Assembly (NCBI GenBank): GCA_024036415.1
Contig: JAMWET010000707.1
Coordinates: forward strand, 85,001 to 149,000
From: Prochilodus magdalenae
Taxonomy: Eukaryota > Chordata > Actinopteri > Characiformes > Prochilodontidae
DNA length: 64,000 bases
Reading direction: 5' to 3'
Below, in pieces: positions 48,245 through 60,102 of the stretch. The notes beneath the pieces were generated by a model, which worked only from the letters and a program-made list of their open reading frames with translations, was not told the origin of the DNA and did not search any database. The stretch's first letter is position 1. Every line of letters begins with the position of its first letter. The position numbers and the translations under genes were made by a program.

Positions 48245-48720
48245 TGACAGAGATCAGACAGGACCCATCAAGGTGTTGTTATGCCTTGATGAATGTGGAA
48301 CATAATCACACATTCATTGAACCCAATCATCATGCTCTGCAGCCTTTTCCAAGGCAACAGGAAAGGATATACCTTACTGAGATACCCAACCTCCGCCTGT
48401 GTGTCTGGGTCTGTAAAAGTTTCTGGTGTTTACCTTTACGGTGGAGATGCATCCTGGTCTTTCCCACATTAGCATAAATTAACATACAGGGTAGCGGAGC
48501 AACCTGATTGGTGGATTTTAGAATACTGCTTTTCTATCGTTATACAGCTTCAGTGGGATCTGCAGTCGCACAACCTGGAAAACTGAAGCATCTGATAACA
48601 TACAACCCATCGCCACATGTTTTAGGATCACACTCCCAGATCAGTTCAGATTAGAGTAGGTCAGAGGGAGTGGCCTGAGCTCCAGCTCGTGTGAGAACAC
48701 ATGGCAAGATGTGTTGTGTG
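48245..48720 (+). repeat. Duplicated segment, copy 2
   Basis: Partner of the segment at 46195 with the same block order. Its right part is the left arm of the hairpin at 48645-48818. Confidence 0.75.
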
Positions 48721-48818
48721 TTTATATGCACACATAAATAGTCACCACACACACCTTGACATGTGTTCTCGCACGAGCTGGAGCACAGGCCACTCCCTCT
48801 GACCTACTCTAATCTGAA
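48645..48818. repeat. 59-bp inverted repeat (hairpin)
   Basis: Arms 48645-48703 and 48760-48818 are reverse complements at about 57 of 59 positions, around a 56-bp spacer. The arms contain AGAGGGAGTGGCCTG and its complement. The left arm belongs to the duplicated segment; the right arm looks like an inverted extra copy of it. Confidence 0.93.
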
Positions 48819-49009
48819 TCTCTCAGGTATATATTTATAAATATATGTATACCTAGTTAAACTGACACTCATAATAGTTCTGTAGCCCAGACACATGTAA
48901 TATAAAGTAATGAGGATTTGGAATTAAAGGGACATGAGAGATTAAAAGATGAGAATGAACTTTAATGTTAATGAGCTTTGATATAATAAGAGTCCCCTGT
49001 GCCTGAACT

Positions 49010-49490
49010 GTACCTAATAGTGTGTAACACCTACACGAGCACTAATAACAGCTGTGACTGAATTTGGAATGGACAGGACAAGTTATGGGATGTAGCCACA
49101 TCAGTGTTCAGGTACTCTTACCGCAAGGAATTGATCAGTTGGTCCAGATTTGTTGGATGCCTTCCCTGGTGTTCCAGGTAGTTCCCACAGATTTCCAAGA
49201 GGATCCAAATCTGGGGATTTTGTGGGTCAGTCCAGATGTGTGAATGCCCCTGAATGTTCATCATGCTGATCGGTCATATCTGCAGCTCTGTGAACGCAAA
49301 AATTGTCATCTTGGAATACAGGGGTGAGCAAACAGCAAAACCTGGTTGTCCAGCAGCTCAGTGTGGGAAATATGGTTAGTAGATTTACTGTCACCTCAAC
49401 CAAAGAAGCCATTGGGAATAGCATTATTACTGTTAAGGGCCTTCCCCCATATATTGAAGCATATATAAACCCATAACGGGAGTCATGTAT
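49010..49490. repeat. Possible old transposon relic, unclassified
   Basis: Text such as CCAAATCTGGGGATTTTGTGG and GGTCCAGATTTGTTGGATG resembles decayed DNA-transposon coding sequence, but I could not read a convincing transposase frame. Confidence 0.3.
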
Positions 49491-49884
49491 TAATCTATAC
49501 ATCTCATCTGAGTTTCTGTACTCATGTCTATGTGACCAATCAAACTTATATTCATGACTTTTGGTACCACATGTCGGCTCATGAGCTCACGACAGTTTAT
49601 TTAAGCACTTACTTAAAGACAACAGTCTCCAACCTGCTTGTTTGCAACATGGCCCCTATCTACCACAGTCTCTGCTAACCTCTCTGAGTCTTCCTACAGC
49701 ACAGTCTGCACTCTCCATTTCACCCCATCCTTTTCCACATGCGGCAAAAACATGTTCAATGTTCATGCTGACTAGAAATATGAATATTTTTTACTGAGGC
49801 TTTGATGCGTACTTGTTATGAATTCACAAATGGTTTGCTGTATACTTAGTTAGCTCATAAACGGACATTATTTTCCAGTCATGC

Positions 49885-50180
49885 TTATGCTGCCTGATGT
49901 TTGAGACTATGTTTTATGATGGATTTGACCTTTAAGCCCATTCAAGGTGAGGCAAAAGAGTCTCCCAAAGAAAACCTATTATTTCCAGGTTTCTCAGACT
50001 TTCCCGTCATCAACATTCCATATACAACTCACACTTGTAGGTGCACTGGTGGTCTGGATACCCCTGGTTTCCATCACTGCCAGCACTGTAAAGAACATCC
50101 GAGTCTATAGGTTCCTCTGCAATAAACAACTTCACATCTAACCACTTATTATTTGTAACCTCGTGGAAATTCCCTTTAAA
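49885..50180 (+). mobile_element. MITE family A, old copy 6
   Basis: Retains GCTGCCTGATGTTTGAGAC, TATTTCCAGGTTTCTCAGAC and ATCAACATTCCATATACA. It ends in GTGGAAATTCCCTTTAAA. Clearly more diverged than copies 1, 3 and 5. Confidence 0.7.
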
Positions 50181-51383
50181 TGTTATAAAATGTGAAATGC
50201 TTCTGTCTAACTCACTTTAATCCATCTTATCATCAGATTTCCAAGCTTTTTCATCATATATGTGCATAAACTCTGATGCAGTTCTGAAAATAAATATGCG
50301 TCTTTGGTCAACTATGTTTATGACTCATTTATTGTGTCAGGAAATTAAGACCTAATAATATAGAAACTCAACATGTGTTCCTCTTCGGTAACGGTCCTTA
50401 CATGTTCATCAGAGATGCTAGCTATGTTAGCCTTAAGCTAGGAGGGTTAGCTCAGCATTATAAAGTATTTTTTTATCAGTCCTATAGTTTACACACGGAC
50501 ATTTGTATTGTTTTAGGTACGAAAGTGACATTTTTTAAAACTTAAAAGTCTTGTTCTGTTTTTTAAGTAAAGCTTTATTTAAAGACTTGAACCGGAAGTA
50601 TTGTTGCGTTAGCGTGTTAGCCTTCTGGAAGCTTCTCGGCCTGCTAGTGAGGGCAAAATATAAAGAGAATATAAATTTAAAACCAGTTAAAGTGGATGTT
50701 TTAGAAGCAAACCGTGATGTTTAACTGATGATGGTTCAGATTTAGATACTGGGCTTTTTTCACTGAGCCATTTTGGAGCCATATTCAGCTAGCGATGTTT
50801 GTGTCATTACTGTTAAAGCCTTAATCTCACCTTTACTCGGAGCTACTGACAGCACAAACTGCACGCTGCGCCAGAAGCACATCAGTCACATTTAATTTAA
50901 ACTTGTTGTTCAAAGTTATTAGTAAAACAACTTTAAGGTGATCGCATGGTATTTTAACTTCGGTAAAAACAGTATCGAACGACATTTGCGGTCTCGAGCC
51001 GGATATCTTAGCTAACATGGAGAGATTGTTTAAATGAAAATAAGGTGTCGTTTAATGAAATTACAATTGTTTTGGTAATTTATCGCGTAGTACTTTTATG
51101 AGCTGCAAATGTATCAACAGTATAATCAGTATGATATTCTCGGCACGGCGGTGATGAGGTTTTACGTTATTGACCATATCAGGAGTAAGTTTCCGGTGAC
51201 TCCCTGTAGGAGAGCCCAGGCCGAGGAACTGATTTAGAGAAGGATTTTTAGCAGGAAGCGGTGTTTTGTACACCATCCAAATTAATTATAATTATGCTAA
51301 ACAACGTTCCGTATTTCTATACTCACGAAGCTACGCTTACTCCACCCCAGCCTTTAAGCCCTGTGTTAGGGGCGGCTGAACAA
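50181..51383. other. No gene seen
   Basis: Intergenic sequence without a recognisable exon, RNA or repeat. Short open frames show no domain. Confidence 0.45.
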
Positions 51384-51465
51384 GGTAGCGTGGCCGAGCG
51401 GTCTAAGGCGCTGGATTAAGGCTCCAGTCTCTTCGGGGGCGTGGGTTCGAATCCCACCGCTGCCA
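51384..51465 (+). tRNA. tRNA-Leu (anticodon AAG)
   Basis: Nearly identical to the tRNA-Leu gene at 43518 but with loop TTAAGGC (anticodon AAG) and a different variable-arm tip (TCTTCGGGGG). Acceptor GGTAGCG/CGCTGCC and B box GGTTCGAATCC are intact. TTTT follows at 51470. Confidence 0.97.
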
Positions 51466-51599
51466 ACATGTTTTGTTTACAGAACTCTGTAAAAGACTAA
51501 ATATGTTTTAAGGCGAATCGCACTTAAAAGTGTTTTGCTGTTGCTCGTGCCGGGTTTTAAAAAAATTCAGGATAGTTCTTTGCTTGAGATGTGAACAGG

Positions 51600-51995
51600 G
51601 AGTCGTTCAGACTGGGTTGGGTTTGAAACGTTTGAGATTCAGTGTTGGTGATGGACACCAGGGGTCACCATGTTTACAACACACATCTAGAGACATTTAA
51701 TTTACTACCAAACCCACCAGAACCTAAATGTGCCTGCTTTTATATGGAATGTTGATGGAGGGAAAAATCTGGAAAGCCTGGAAATAATAGGTCTTCTTTG
51801 CCTCAAAACACCAACATGTATCCCTCAACCAATGAACGTATAGTAAGACCCAAACTATCATAGACAGCAAATTCATAACCACCTCATGTAGTAACTTTCT
51901 GTGAGGGGCTTTTAGAGGAGGACGCGTGGACGTCTGGTTACCTTCACCCCGACTGTGACCAGCTCTTCTCTAGAACAGAGCGTTTATTTAAATCT
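51600..51995 (-). mobile_element. MITE family A, copy 7 (inverted)
   Basis: Plus-strand words such as TGGAATGTTGATGGAGGG, AACCACCTCATGTAG and GGACGTCTGGTTACCTTCAC are reverse complements of the family core. Confidence 0.75.
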
Positions 51996-52429
51996 CAGCC
52001 ATTTAACTATTCAGCTAATTTGAAATACAGATGAAGCTTTAAACCATACCTTCGTTAAATATTTATATGGCATGAATTTGAAAATTAATTCTATATAAGA
52101 TCATAACAACGCAGCCGAAATAGGGGTCTGGTTTTCTCACTGTGCTCCATCCATACATTAACACACCGTCACCGCCATGTTTGTTTGTTTCTGATGCCCC
52201 TCGCTGACCAAACGTCAAACAGTGCGAAGGCAAATCTGCGGATATGCCTCCTTTGTAGCCATTCCCGTTCGCCTGTAAGCGCTAACACGTCCAAAAACTC
52301 ATCTCTGACATGTTAGCAGGTGCACCTTCTCCATCTTCTACCCTCTCCATCTTTTTCTCGGTCGCCCTTTCCAGAGACCGCTACTGCAGCCGTCTTCTTT
52401 TTTGTTTTCCCGCCTGTTTTCCGACAGAG

Positions 52430-52908
52430 CGCGCCTCTGATTGGCGGACAGTTTGCCAGTGTGGCAACGCGAGCCAATCCCCGTGCAGAAATGCGCTACG
52501 CTGCGAGCCAATCGTGACCGCGTGTGGGCGGGACCAGTCGGAATACGGGTGGGGAAAGGAAAAAAACCCGTCACCCCGTATGACGAGTGACGTCAGCGAG
52601 CCATCTTTGTTCCCTTTAATCCAAAGCATCTTATTTTTTATGTACACAGTGACGGAGAGGCCAGTTTGCTGAAGCTCGGTGCGTCGTATTTGACGGGATA
52701 TCAAGCGAGATAGGAGGACAATCGAGGCGAAAACGGGCGATTTGAATATAAGAAAAGACAGCAAAACGAATAACAACAGAATCAGCTCTGAAATCGAGGA
52801 GACGAGGAGGAAAAACGCCCGAGGCAGCCCATCCAGCCTTTCACCCATCACTTTCCTCCAGGACTTATATATTACATATACAGCAGCACACAAACCTCAG
52901 TAGGAAAT
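52430..52908 (+). promoter_or_regulatory. vamp2 promoter and 5' UTR
   Basis: Three CCAAT-type boxes (ATTGG at 52440-52444, CCAAT at 52474-52478 and 52508-52512) precede a perfect CRE, TGACGTCA, at 52587-52594. The region is relatively CpG-rich. Exon 1 ends at 52908 with the first two bases of the start codon. The transcription start probably lies shortly after 52600; this is inferred. Confidence 0.65.
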
Positions 52909-53997
52909 GTGAGTATTGCCCTTTCATATTAATTTATTTCATTTATTTATTTTTAGAATTATTTGTATATTTATCTGGTTCTAGAATGACAGGCAGTTTT
53001 TTCCTGACATCACTGATCACTAATAATGTGAATAAAAATATTTCTATTAAGAAAATGTTCTTTTATTATAATAAGAAGAATATATAAGAGGCTTTATTTT
53101 TCTGAGGTGGCTAATTTTTAAAGCATGGGACATAATAGCTAATAACAGCTAATAATGCCCTTATAAATAGGCTAATAATAACGCAGATGGCCTTCCAGCT
53201 GCTTAGATATAAATAGGCAATTAAGCAAAATGATGTCTAATATGGAATATATATTCTAGGCTACAGTTTGAAAGCATCAGCGACTGGAAACACGCCTATA
53301 CACACCGGATTGGACTGGTTCGGGCTGAGAATGATCCAAATCTATGAGAACAGCTGTTGCATTATAGCTAATAATAGTCTTTGAAACATCTCATATGTGT
53401 ATTTCAATGAGCATATCTTTAAAGAAAGCTGATTGAGCATTCTGGGGCCCCTTTTATTCATCACGGTTAGGCCTATCCTTAGAATAATGTCCTAAAATGG
53501 TGTTAAACTGGATTTCAGGGTGTGTTTTTGGATATCAGGGTGGCTGATTTATTTGACTTATTCATGTGGACTGTGTTTCTGAAAGCGTGATCCACATGGT
53601 GGGGGTTGGGGAGCAATGCTAGTCGTTCGTGAAGTAAAAGAGAACCATCTCGTCCATTGTGTGTGGCATCCTTTACCAAACTACCTTATTTCCCCCCCAC
53701 GCCCAGTACGTTATTAGCCCATGTTGGTGGTTGTTGCATGGTTTATGTGGCTGGGTTGTGACCAAATGGCTGGCGCAGTGAGAATCATGCATGCGCCTCT
53801 GCAAGAGAAGATGGCCGTGCTGCTCTTTCCATTTCTCCCCGCACGCCTTATTTAACCTGGATTAAATAACTCAAGTGGAAATGCAAGCCTGAACCACCTA
53901 TTTGGCAAATCTGAAGCGGCGCGCGTTTGATCCACAGAGACCTTGCGTTCATGTGTATTGGTGGAAACGGATGTGCTTGGTGCTATGTGTGTGTGTA

Positions 53998-54066
<69 letters not shown>

Positions 54067-54067
54067 T

Positions 54068-54107
<40 letters not shown>

Positions 54108-57100
54108 CACGCAGTTGTTCATGAACCTTGCAATCCGTTTGTTATAAAATGATATGTGTGTTACGTGTGACGCACATAAATGCAGGCCTGTTGAAGGTGG
54201 GTGTGGGGGGGGTGTCGGCCCTGCCGTCGTCTCTGACCCTATGCTGGTCAAAAATGCCCCCCAACATTAAATTATCTCCTAAATATAATGGGATCTGTAA
54301 CTTGTGCTTCAGGTTAGCGCCCGATTTAACCGTTCTGTCTTACTATCTGTGCAGACACTTTCTAGGACCACAGGATTATGCGAAGGACCCAGAAGGTAGC
54401 AAAGCTGCTTCCAGCAAGTGCTTATTGTAGATTATGAGAAATGATTCCAACTAAGAGCCTCGCCTGTCCCCACCGGCCTGGCTGGCACAGTTAAATAACT
54501 GATGGGCTCTATGGACCCTGAATGGGCTTCCCATCCAGTCAAGTGTTGTAGGGTCAGAAAATATGGGCCCTAGATTGAACTCTAAAAGAAGTGGCTGTAT
54601 TTTTCCAGCTTGTGTGTCAAACACCCAGCATGTCGCTTCTCTCCCTCCAGTCCCTGTCCAGCCTTTCATCTGTCCGCCAAACAAAAAGGCCCTAATCGTA
54701 GGCCGCGCTGGCCGAGGCCTGTGGCGCCCCTGCTTTGAATCCGTTCTTTGAAACGCCGTCCCACCTTTTTCCAGCACTGCTACCTGAATGAGCTTTTGTG
54801 GGCCGCTAATTGTGTGGCTGCCGTGGTGGTGCACAAAGGCCAAAGCTGTTTTTCATTGGAAACGGCTCCTTAGCTCGTACGGCTAAGGCTAGTGTACCAA
54901 TAGCCGCACTGTTCCTCTGCTCAGTGAAGGTGACAGTGGGCAGGATTTGATGTCTAAATATAGGCACCCGTGAAGGAGAGTCTGAGGCCGGGGCAAAGCA
55001 CTCTGGCGCTGATAATAGCCTTTATTAGCTTTGAACCTGCTCGTATGGGCACTTGTGGCACCCCATCCGGCTCATTTGGGCACAATTACTGTGTAAAAGA
55101 GATTGAGCTTGTCCAGTTTGAGGGATTAGTAGCAGAGGTGACCTTTATACAGAGTTTTGTCTCCTCCTGCTGGTCGAGTGGGGGAATTACAACCGCTGTG
55201 CATTTACTGGATTTGCTCCTGTGTAATTGCTGGGAAGTGTTCAGTCTCCTAAAGGCTAAAGCTGCACATGTGATCATGGAGACGGAATAAAGACACAACA
55301 CTAGATGCACCCCTGCTTATTAATTCTGGAGGAAATATCTAATTTAAAATATAATTATTAAATATATAATATATATTTATATATATATGTATATATGTAT
55401 ATATATACACATGCTATTCACCCAAAGAAGCCCATGTGAAAGAGCCTGTAGAGCCAATACACTTGACCCTCAGTTTTCCTGGCTGTTGTTGTGATTTAAA
55501 ATTTGATAATTGTTTATGCGTATGTTCTTACGTTGTTATAAATTCAGCTCATGAAGCTCAGTGGAGTGTGCCAGACACCTGGTCTATGAGCTACATGTTA
55601 TTCTGTAACATTCCCCCAACTTAAAGCTCTCTAAGACTAGATGGCATGAAGAATAGAACACGGAATTCTGAAAATTCCACTCTTTCCAATTGGGGTTATC
55701 AAAACATGCACCAAAATTCATCTGCAGCTTATTGCAAAACATTGCATGATGAGTATTTCACCGTCAACCTCACCGCGGCAACGGTCAGCTGATAAACGGT
55801 GTGCTGTGATGCAGCTGCAGATCTGGATTTGACCTCCTGCTGTTCAGCCTCGCTGTTCAGCTGTTCGTAATGACTACAGTGTGTTGGGTAACTACTACGA
55901 AGCTGATATGCAGCCGCCCACGGCTCCTTGGAGTTAAACGGGATCATGAATTATGCATTAGCACCGGCGTTGTGGTTCTCTCGCATCATGCCTTCTCGGA
56001 CGCTGATCACAGGAAGGCTTTCATACCCGTGTTAAACATGCTTCATGGTCACATGACCACCCTGACCAGTTCTGAGTCATGATGCACCTGCCAGGCCAGT
56101 CCTGCTAACGTGTGGTCCACCGTCGTAAAGCAGATTAAAGAGTCAAATATTAGACTTAATGACTGTAACTGACCTGTTCCCTGTTCTTTTGTACATACCA
56201 ACGGTGGAGGCTGGTCGAATAATAAAAATAACCCGAATAATTTTTAAAAAATTTTAAAAATAAAGTGACCGAACCCTCCTCACATGTCTGTGTTACTGAT
56301 GTCTGGATAAGTATTTTAAAGCTAATTATTACCATATTTATTATTTGTAAAATACACATTTTTGCCTGTATTTTTTGTCAGTTTATCTCACTAACGCCAC
56401 ACATCGACCACCACTGTGTTTGAAATTGTGCCACAAATTTTTGGGTTATTTTGGACCATTTCCTTTAAAGCATGAAGAGATGAAAAGAAAAAAAAAATCA
56501 AAATTAATAAAACCAATTTAAAGCAAGACAAACTCATTCAGTCTGACTTTCTAAAGAAGACTCACTCTGGCAATCAGCATGATAATTAAAACACCTTGAA
56601 AATAATATACGCCCCAAACCTAACGGTATATCTCATCACGTAACTCATTGACAGCTTTGTGTTTTATTTGTTTGGTTGTTGTGGTTCATGTCAATTAAAA
56701 CATGAAGAGATTCCACAGGTATGGGTTATACAAACTCATCTACTCCAATTTTAAGTGTTAAATATAAAATAAAGTCAAAAATGCTCAGTCTGTTAATGTA
56801 GAAACGTTTGCAGGGATTGTTTTTATATGACACTAAACAGGTTTGTTTGTTTGTTTGATGTGTTTGATGGACAGGTCTGCCCCAGGCCCCGCCGGCGCAC
56901 CTGCAGATGGAGGGAACCAGCCTCCCCCAAACCTGACCAGCAACCGTCGCTTACAGCAGACACAGGCTCAGGTGGATGAGGTGAGTGACCACGCCCCCTA
57001 CCACCCAACATATATACAGTTATATAGGTATATATCCCTCCTGCAGCAGCTTGGCCTTGCTCGTTCACATTACAGTTATCAGGAGTGTTTCTAAGGAGAG

Positions 57101-60100
57101 TCTGTCTTAAAGGCACAGTAAGACACACAGTCTGTTCAATGCTGAAGGGATAAAGAGGATATGGGCCCTTTAAGGTGGTATTCGTTCTGCAGCATCATGC
57201 AGCTCTGTGTGCCTCACTCGTCCTCAGACTCATCACTGTGCTGTCACCCAGTCATGATGGCTAGCCTAGCCACTTAGCTATAGGCCATCAAATGCAGCCA
57301 GGCTAGCATTAGCATTTCATACAGCCCACCAATAAAACCCACACTAAAGTGAGTTCTGCTGTTTAGAGACCACTTTGCCTGCTTGAAGGGTTCTTTGCAT
57401 GGTGAACTGGTTCTGTGGATAACGGAGAACGGGTTGTGTATGGTTCTTTAGGAAGGGTTCTTCTAAGCCTGACGTCTTAACATTAGCAGAACAGCCTTTT
57501 TGGTGCCATATATAAGCAGATACTGCACATTCTCCATCGGTCTGAAAAACCTCTTCACCGAGTAAGGAACCCTTCAAGGACATGTCTGGACTGGAGGTTA
57601 TTAAAGAACCCTTGAAGAACCTATTTTTTAGGAGTGTAGTTCCCCTTCACCTTCAGGATACGTCACTGGAAAGGGCTTTCCTGCTCGATAGACCACTGCA
57701 GTGCTGCGGTAGGAGGCGGGTGGGCATGTTTGCCGGAGAGACGGCATCTAGTGAAGTGTGGAATAATAAACCAACATATCAAATATAGATAAAGGCAGCA
57801 GCTCTGTATGCGGGGCGGAGATCTGAGCTCAAACACAAACCTCTGTCGGGATGTGTAATGTTATATAACCGCTGATTTGTCCGTCTTCAGGTGGTGGACA
57901 TCATGCGTGTGAACGTAGATAAGGTCCTGGAGCGAGATCAGAAGCTTTCGGAGCTGGACGACCGGGCCGACGCGCTGCAGGCCGGAGCCTCACAGTTCGA
58001 GACCAGTGCTGCCAAGCTGAAGAATAAGTACTGGTGGAAGAACGCCAAGGTAGCCGACGCACACCTACAGACACGGTGCTGTAGAGACGAGCGCAGCTCA
58101 TCATCATATCCAGACTAAATCCAGCCTCTGATTACTGTCTGATCTGTCATGCGAACCGATCACCAGTTTCGTTTATGCTATGCTAGCCGAGCTATTTGTG
58201 GATCTGCACTACTGAGTTATTCAGTGGCTGCTATGATACTACCTCTGTGTCTCCTCTCTCTCTGCAGATGATGATCATCCTGGGGGTGATATGTGTGATC
58301 GTGCTCATCGTTATCATCGGTAAGACAACAGCGCTGCACTGTGACACATATCAGCCAGGGAAGGTGTAATAATGCATTTTCACTTCTGAGGTCAAGAGTT
58401 TTTCATTGGTATTAATAGGTAGGCTCTGTTGGGGCCCTGGCAAAAATTCACAGGGTCCTTCACCGTTATGCCATAATCGTAAATAATCGTACACCAACTA
58501 AAACATGGCAAACTGTAAACATTTTAATGTCAGCAGTTTACATTACCCAAATATAAACATGAACAGCATTAAACTTTTAAATAAAAAATTTAAATACCCC
58601 CTCAGGAGCCCCCACTGGCCCGGGGTCCCAAGTGGCAAGCGGCGCCTCTAATTCTGTTGTTGGTTTTGCTCATATAAGTGAAGGTTCTACAATAGAACCT
58701 TTTGACTCTATCAAAATAACCCCCAACAATCACTACCTAGAATTTAAAAGCTCTTTGGGGTAAAAAGCCCTGTCCCATTTACAGTTCTTACACCAATCAA
58801 GAAAAACCAAGGCTGTAACGTCAGCTAGCTAGCGAACCTAGCTAACGTTAGCACCCACTGGCTTCTGTGGATCCCCCTGACACAGTCTATGGGGGTGTTA
58901 AGGTGTTTCTTGCTATGAGCCCACATCTTCATGTTCAGTTGTCATGCTTATAGGTCAGACGAGCTGACGAAGACTGCTAGCTCGCTAGCTAGCTAAGGCT
59001 AACTGTATTCATATTAGCTGGGCTGCACATAAAAACAGCTAACAGGTGAAGATGTGGGCTCATAGCAAGAAACACTGTAAAACCCACAGACTATATCAGG
59101 GAGATCCGCAAATGGCCCATTTGGCTTTTTCCAGTGGGTGCTAACGTTAGCTAGGTTAGCTAGGTTCACTAGCTAGCTAAAAATAGAGCCCACTGGCACC
59201 AAACTGTGTTTCTCTTCATTGGTGTAAGAACTGTAACGTGCTTTATCAGCTGCACACACTCATTTTCTCTTTCCCACCATAAGGAAAGATCTAGAATGAT
59301 AAACCAAGTTGTTTTCGGCTCAAGACATCAAGGACAGACAGAACCTCAGGCGGCTCAGTCCCTGGTGTGTTAACAAGCGGATTGGAGTGAAAGAATGTAG
59401 GACCTTTTAAACCCACAGTGGTTCTGAATAAAGAAGGAACCGAGTTTTGATGATTGGTGGTGATCTCCAGTAATTGGGAGATGCCCTGAAGATGGCTTTC
59501 ATCCAGCTTTAAATTGAGTTCAAGTGAATAGACTGTGATGTGTAATAAGACGTATGTGAATTATGTGAAACTCTGTTCAGGACCCCCACAGGACCACCAC
59601 AGAGCAGGTATGATGTGGGTGGAGGATCATTCTGAGCACTGCAGTGACAGTGACGTGGTGGTGTTGTGGTAGTGTGTGTGGTGCTGGTGTGAGTGGATCA
59701 GACACAGCAGTGCTGCTGGAGTGTTAGACACTGTGTCCACTCACTGTCCACTCTATTAGACACTCCTACCTTGCTGCTCCACCTTGTAGATGGACAGTCA
59801 GAGACGATAGCGCATCTGCTGCTGCACAGTGCAGTGTTGGTCATCCTCTAGTCCTTCATCAGTGGACACAGGACACTGCCCATGTGACATCGTTGGCTGG
59901 ACGATTCTCAGTCCAGCAGTGACACTGAGGTGTCCAGTGCTGAGAATGATCCACCACCCACATAGTACCTGCTCTGTGGTGGTCCTGTGGGGGTCCTGAC
60001 CCTAGAAGAACAGAGTAACACCGTATACAGATGGACAGATGGACTACAGTCTGAACGCCTGTCTTTTGTCTCCTTTCTCCTCCAGTCTACTTCAGCACCT

Positions 60101-60102
60101 AA
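52907..60102 (+). CDS. vamp2: Vesicle-associated membrane protein 2 (complete)
   Basis: Synaptobrevin-2 is the vesicle R-SNARE that zippers with syntaxin and SNAP-25 to fuse synaptic vesicles. Coding parts: 52907-52908, 56875-56980, 57891-58049, 58268-58319, 60086-60102, joining in phase to 336 nt, 111 residues. All introns are GT-AG. The start codon is split: AT ends exon 1 and G opens exon 2. The variable N-terminus is [19 protein letters not shown]. The SNARE motif begins at [20 protein letters not shown] (20-39), with the zero-layer Arg at 51. The juxtamembrane segment is [12 protein letters not shown] (mammals have KLKRKYWWKNLK), followed by one transmembrane helix (about 90-109) and the C-terminal YFST. 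It is slightly shorter than the 116-residue mammalian protein because of the N-terminal tail. Frames reading past 56980 and 58049 are intron. Confidence 0.98.
52909..56874 (+). other. vamp2 intron 1 content
   Basis: A (TA)n/(GT)n microsatellite is at 53988-54116. About 54440-55300 is complex, repeat-poor sequence that could be conserved non-coding DNA. AT-rich stretches follow at 55340-55420 and 56210-56770. No alternative coding exon recognised. Confidence 0.5.
53988..54116. repeat. (GT)n-(TA)n microsatellite
   Basis: A short GT run passes into about 90 bp of TA with two CTTA/CATA interruptions. Confidence 0.95.
57360..57640. mobile_element. MITE family B copy (vamp2 intron 2)
   Basis: GAAGGGTTCTTTGCATGG on the left and AAGGAACCCTTCAAGG on the right give inverted symmetry. 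Related to the segments at 17556 and 43790. Ends not precisely defined. Confidence 0.5.
58782..59233. mobile_element. Foldback MITE, Tc1/mariner-like ends (vamp2 intron 4)
   Basis: The terminal inverted repeats begin CAGTTCTTACACCAAT and are flanked by TA on each side. The complementarity continues inward over much of the element (CTAACGTTAGCACCCACTGG pairs with CCAGTGGGTGCTAACGTTAG, and GAGCCCACATCTTCA with TGAAGATGTGGGCTC). The whole 452-bp element could form a long hairpin. No coding sequence. Confidence 0.85.
59578..59998. mobile_element. MITE family C, intact-ended copy (vamp2 intron 4)
   Basis: 421 bp with inverted termini: the outer 33 bp, starting CAGGACCCCCACAGGACC, are perfectly complementary, and pairing continues to about 64 bp with few mismatches. 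No transposase. It ends 87 bp before the last vamp2 exon. Confidence 0.88.

Noticed and set aside
58050..58118. Continuation of the VAMP2 frame after NAK
   Set aside because: Begins with a splice donor (GTAGCC); the known transmembrane exon follows at 58268.
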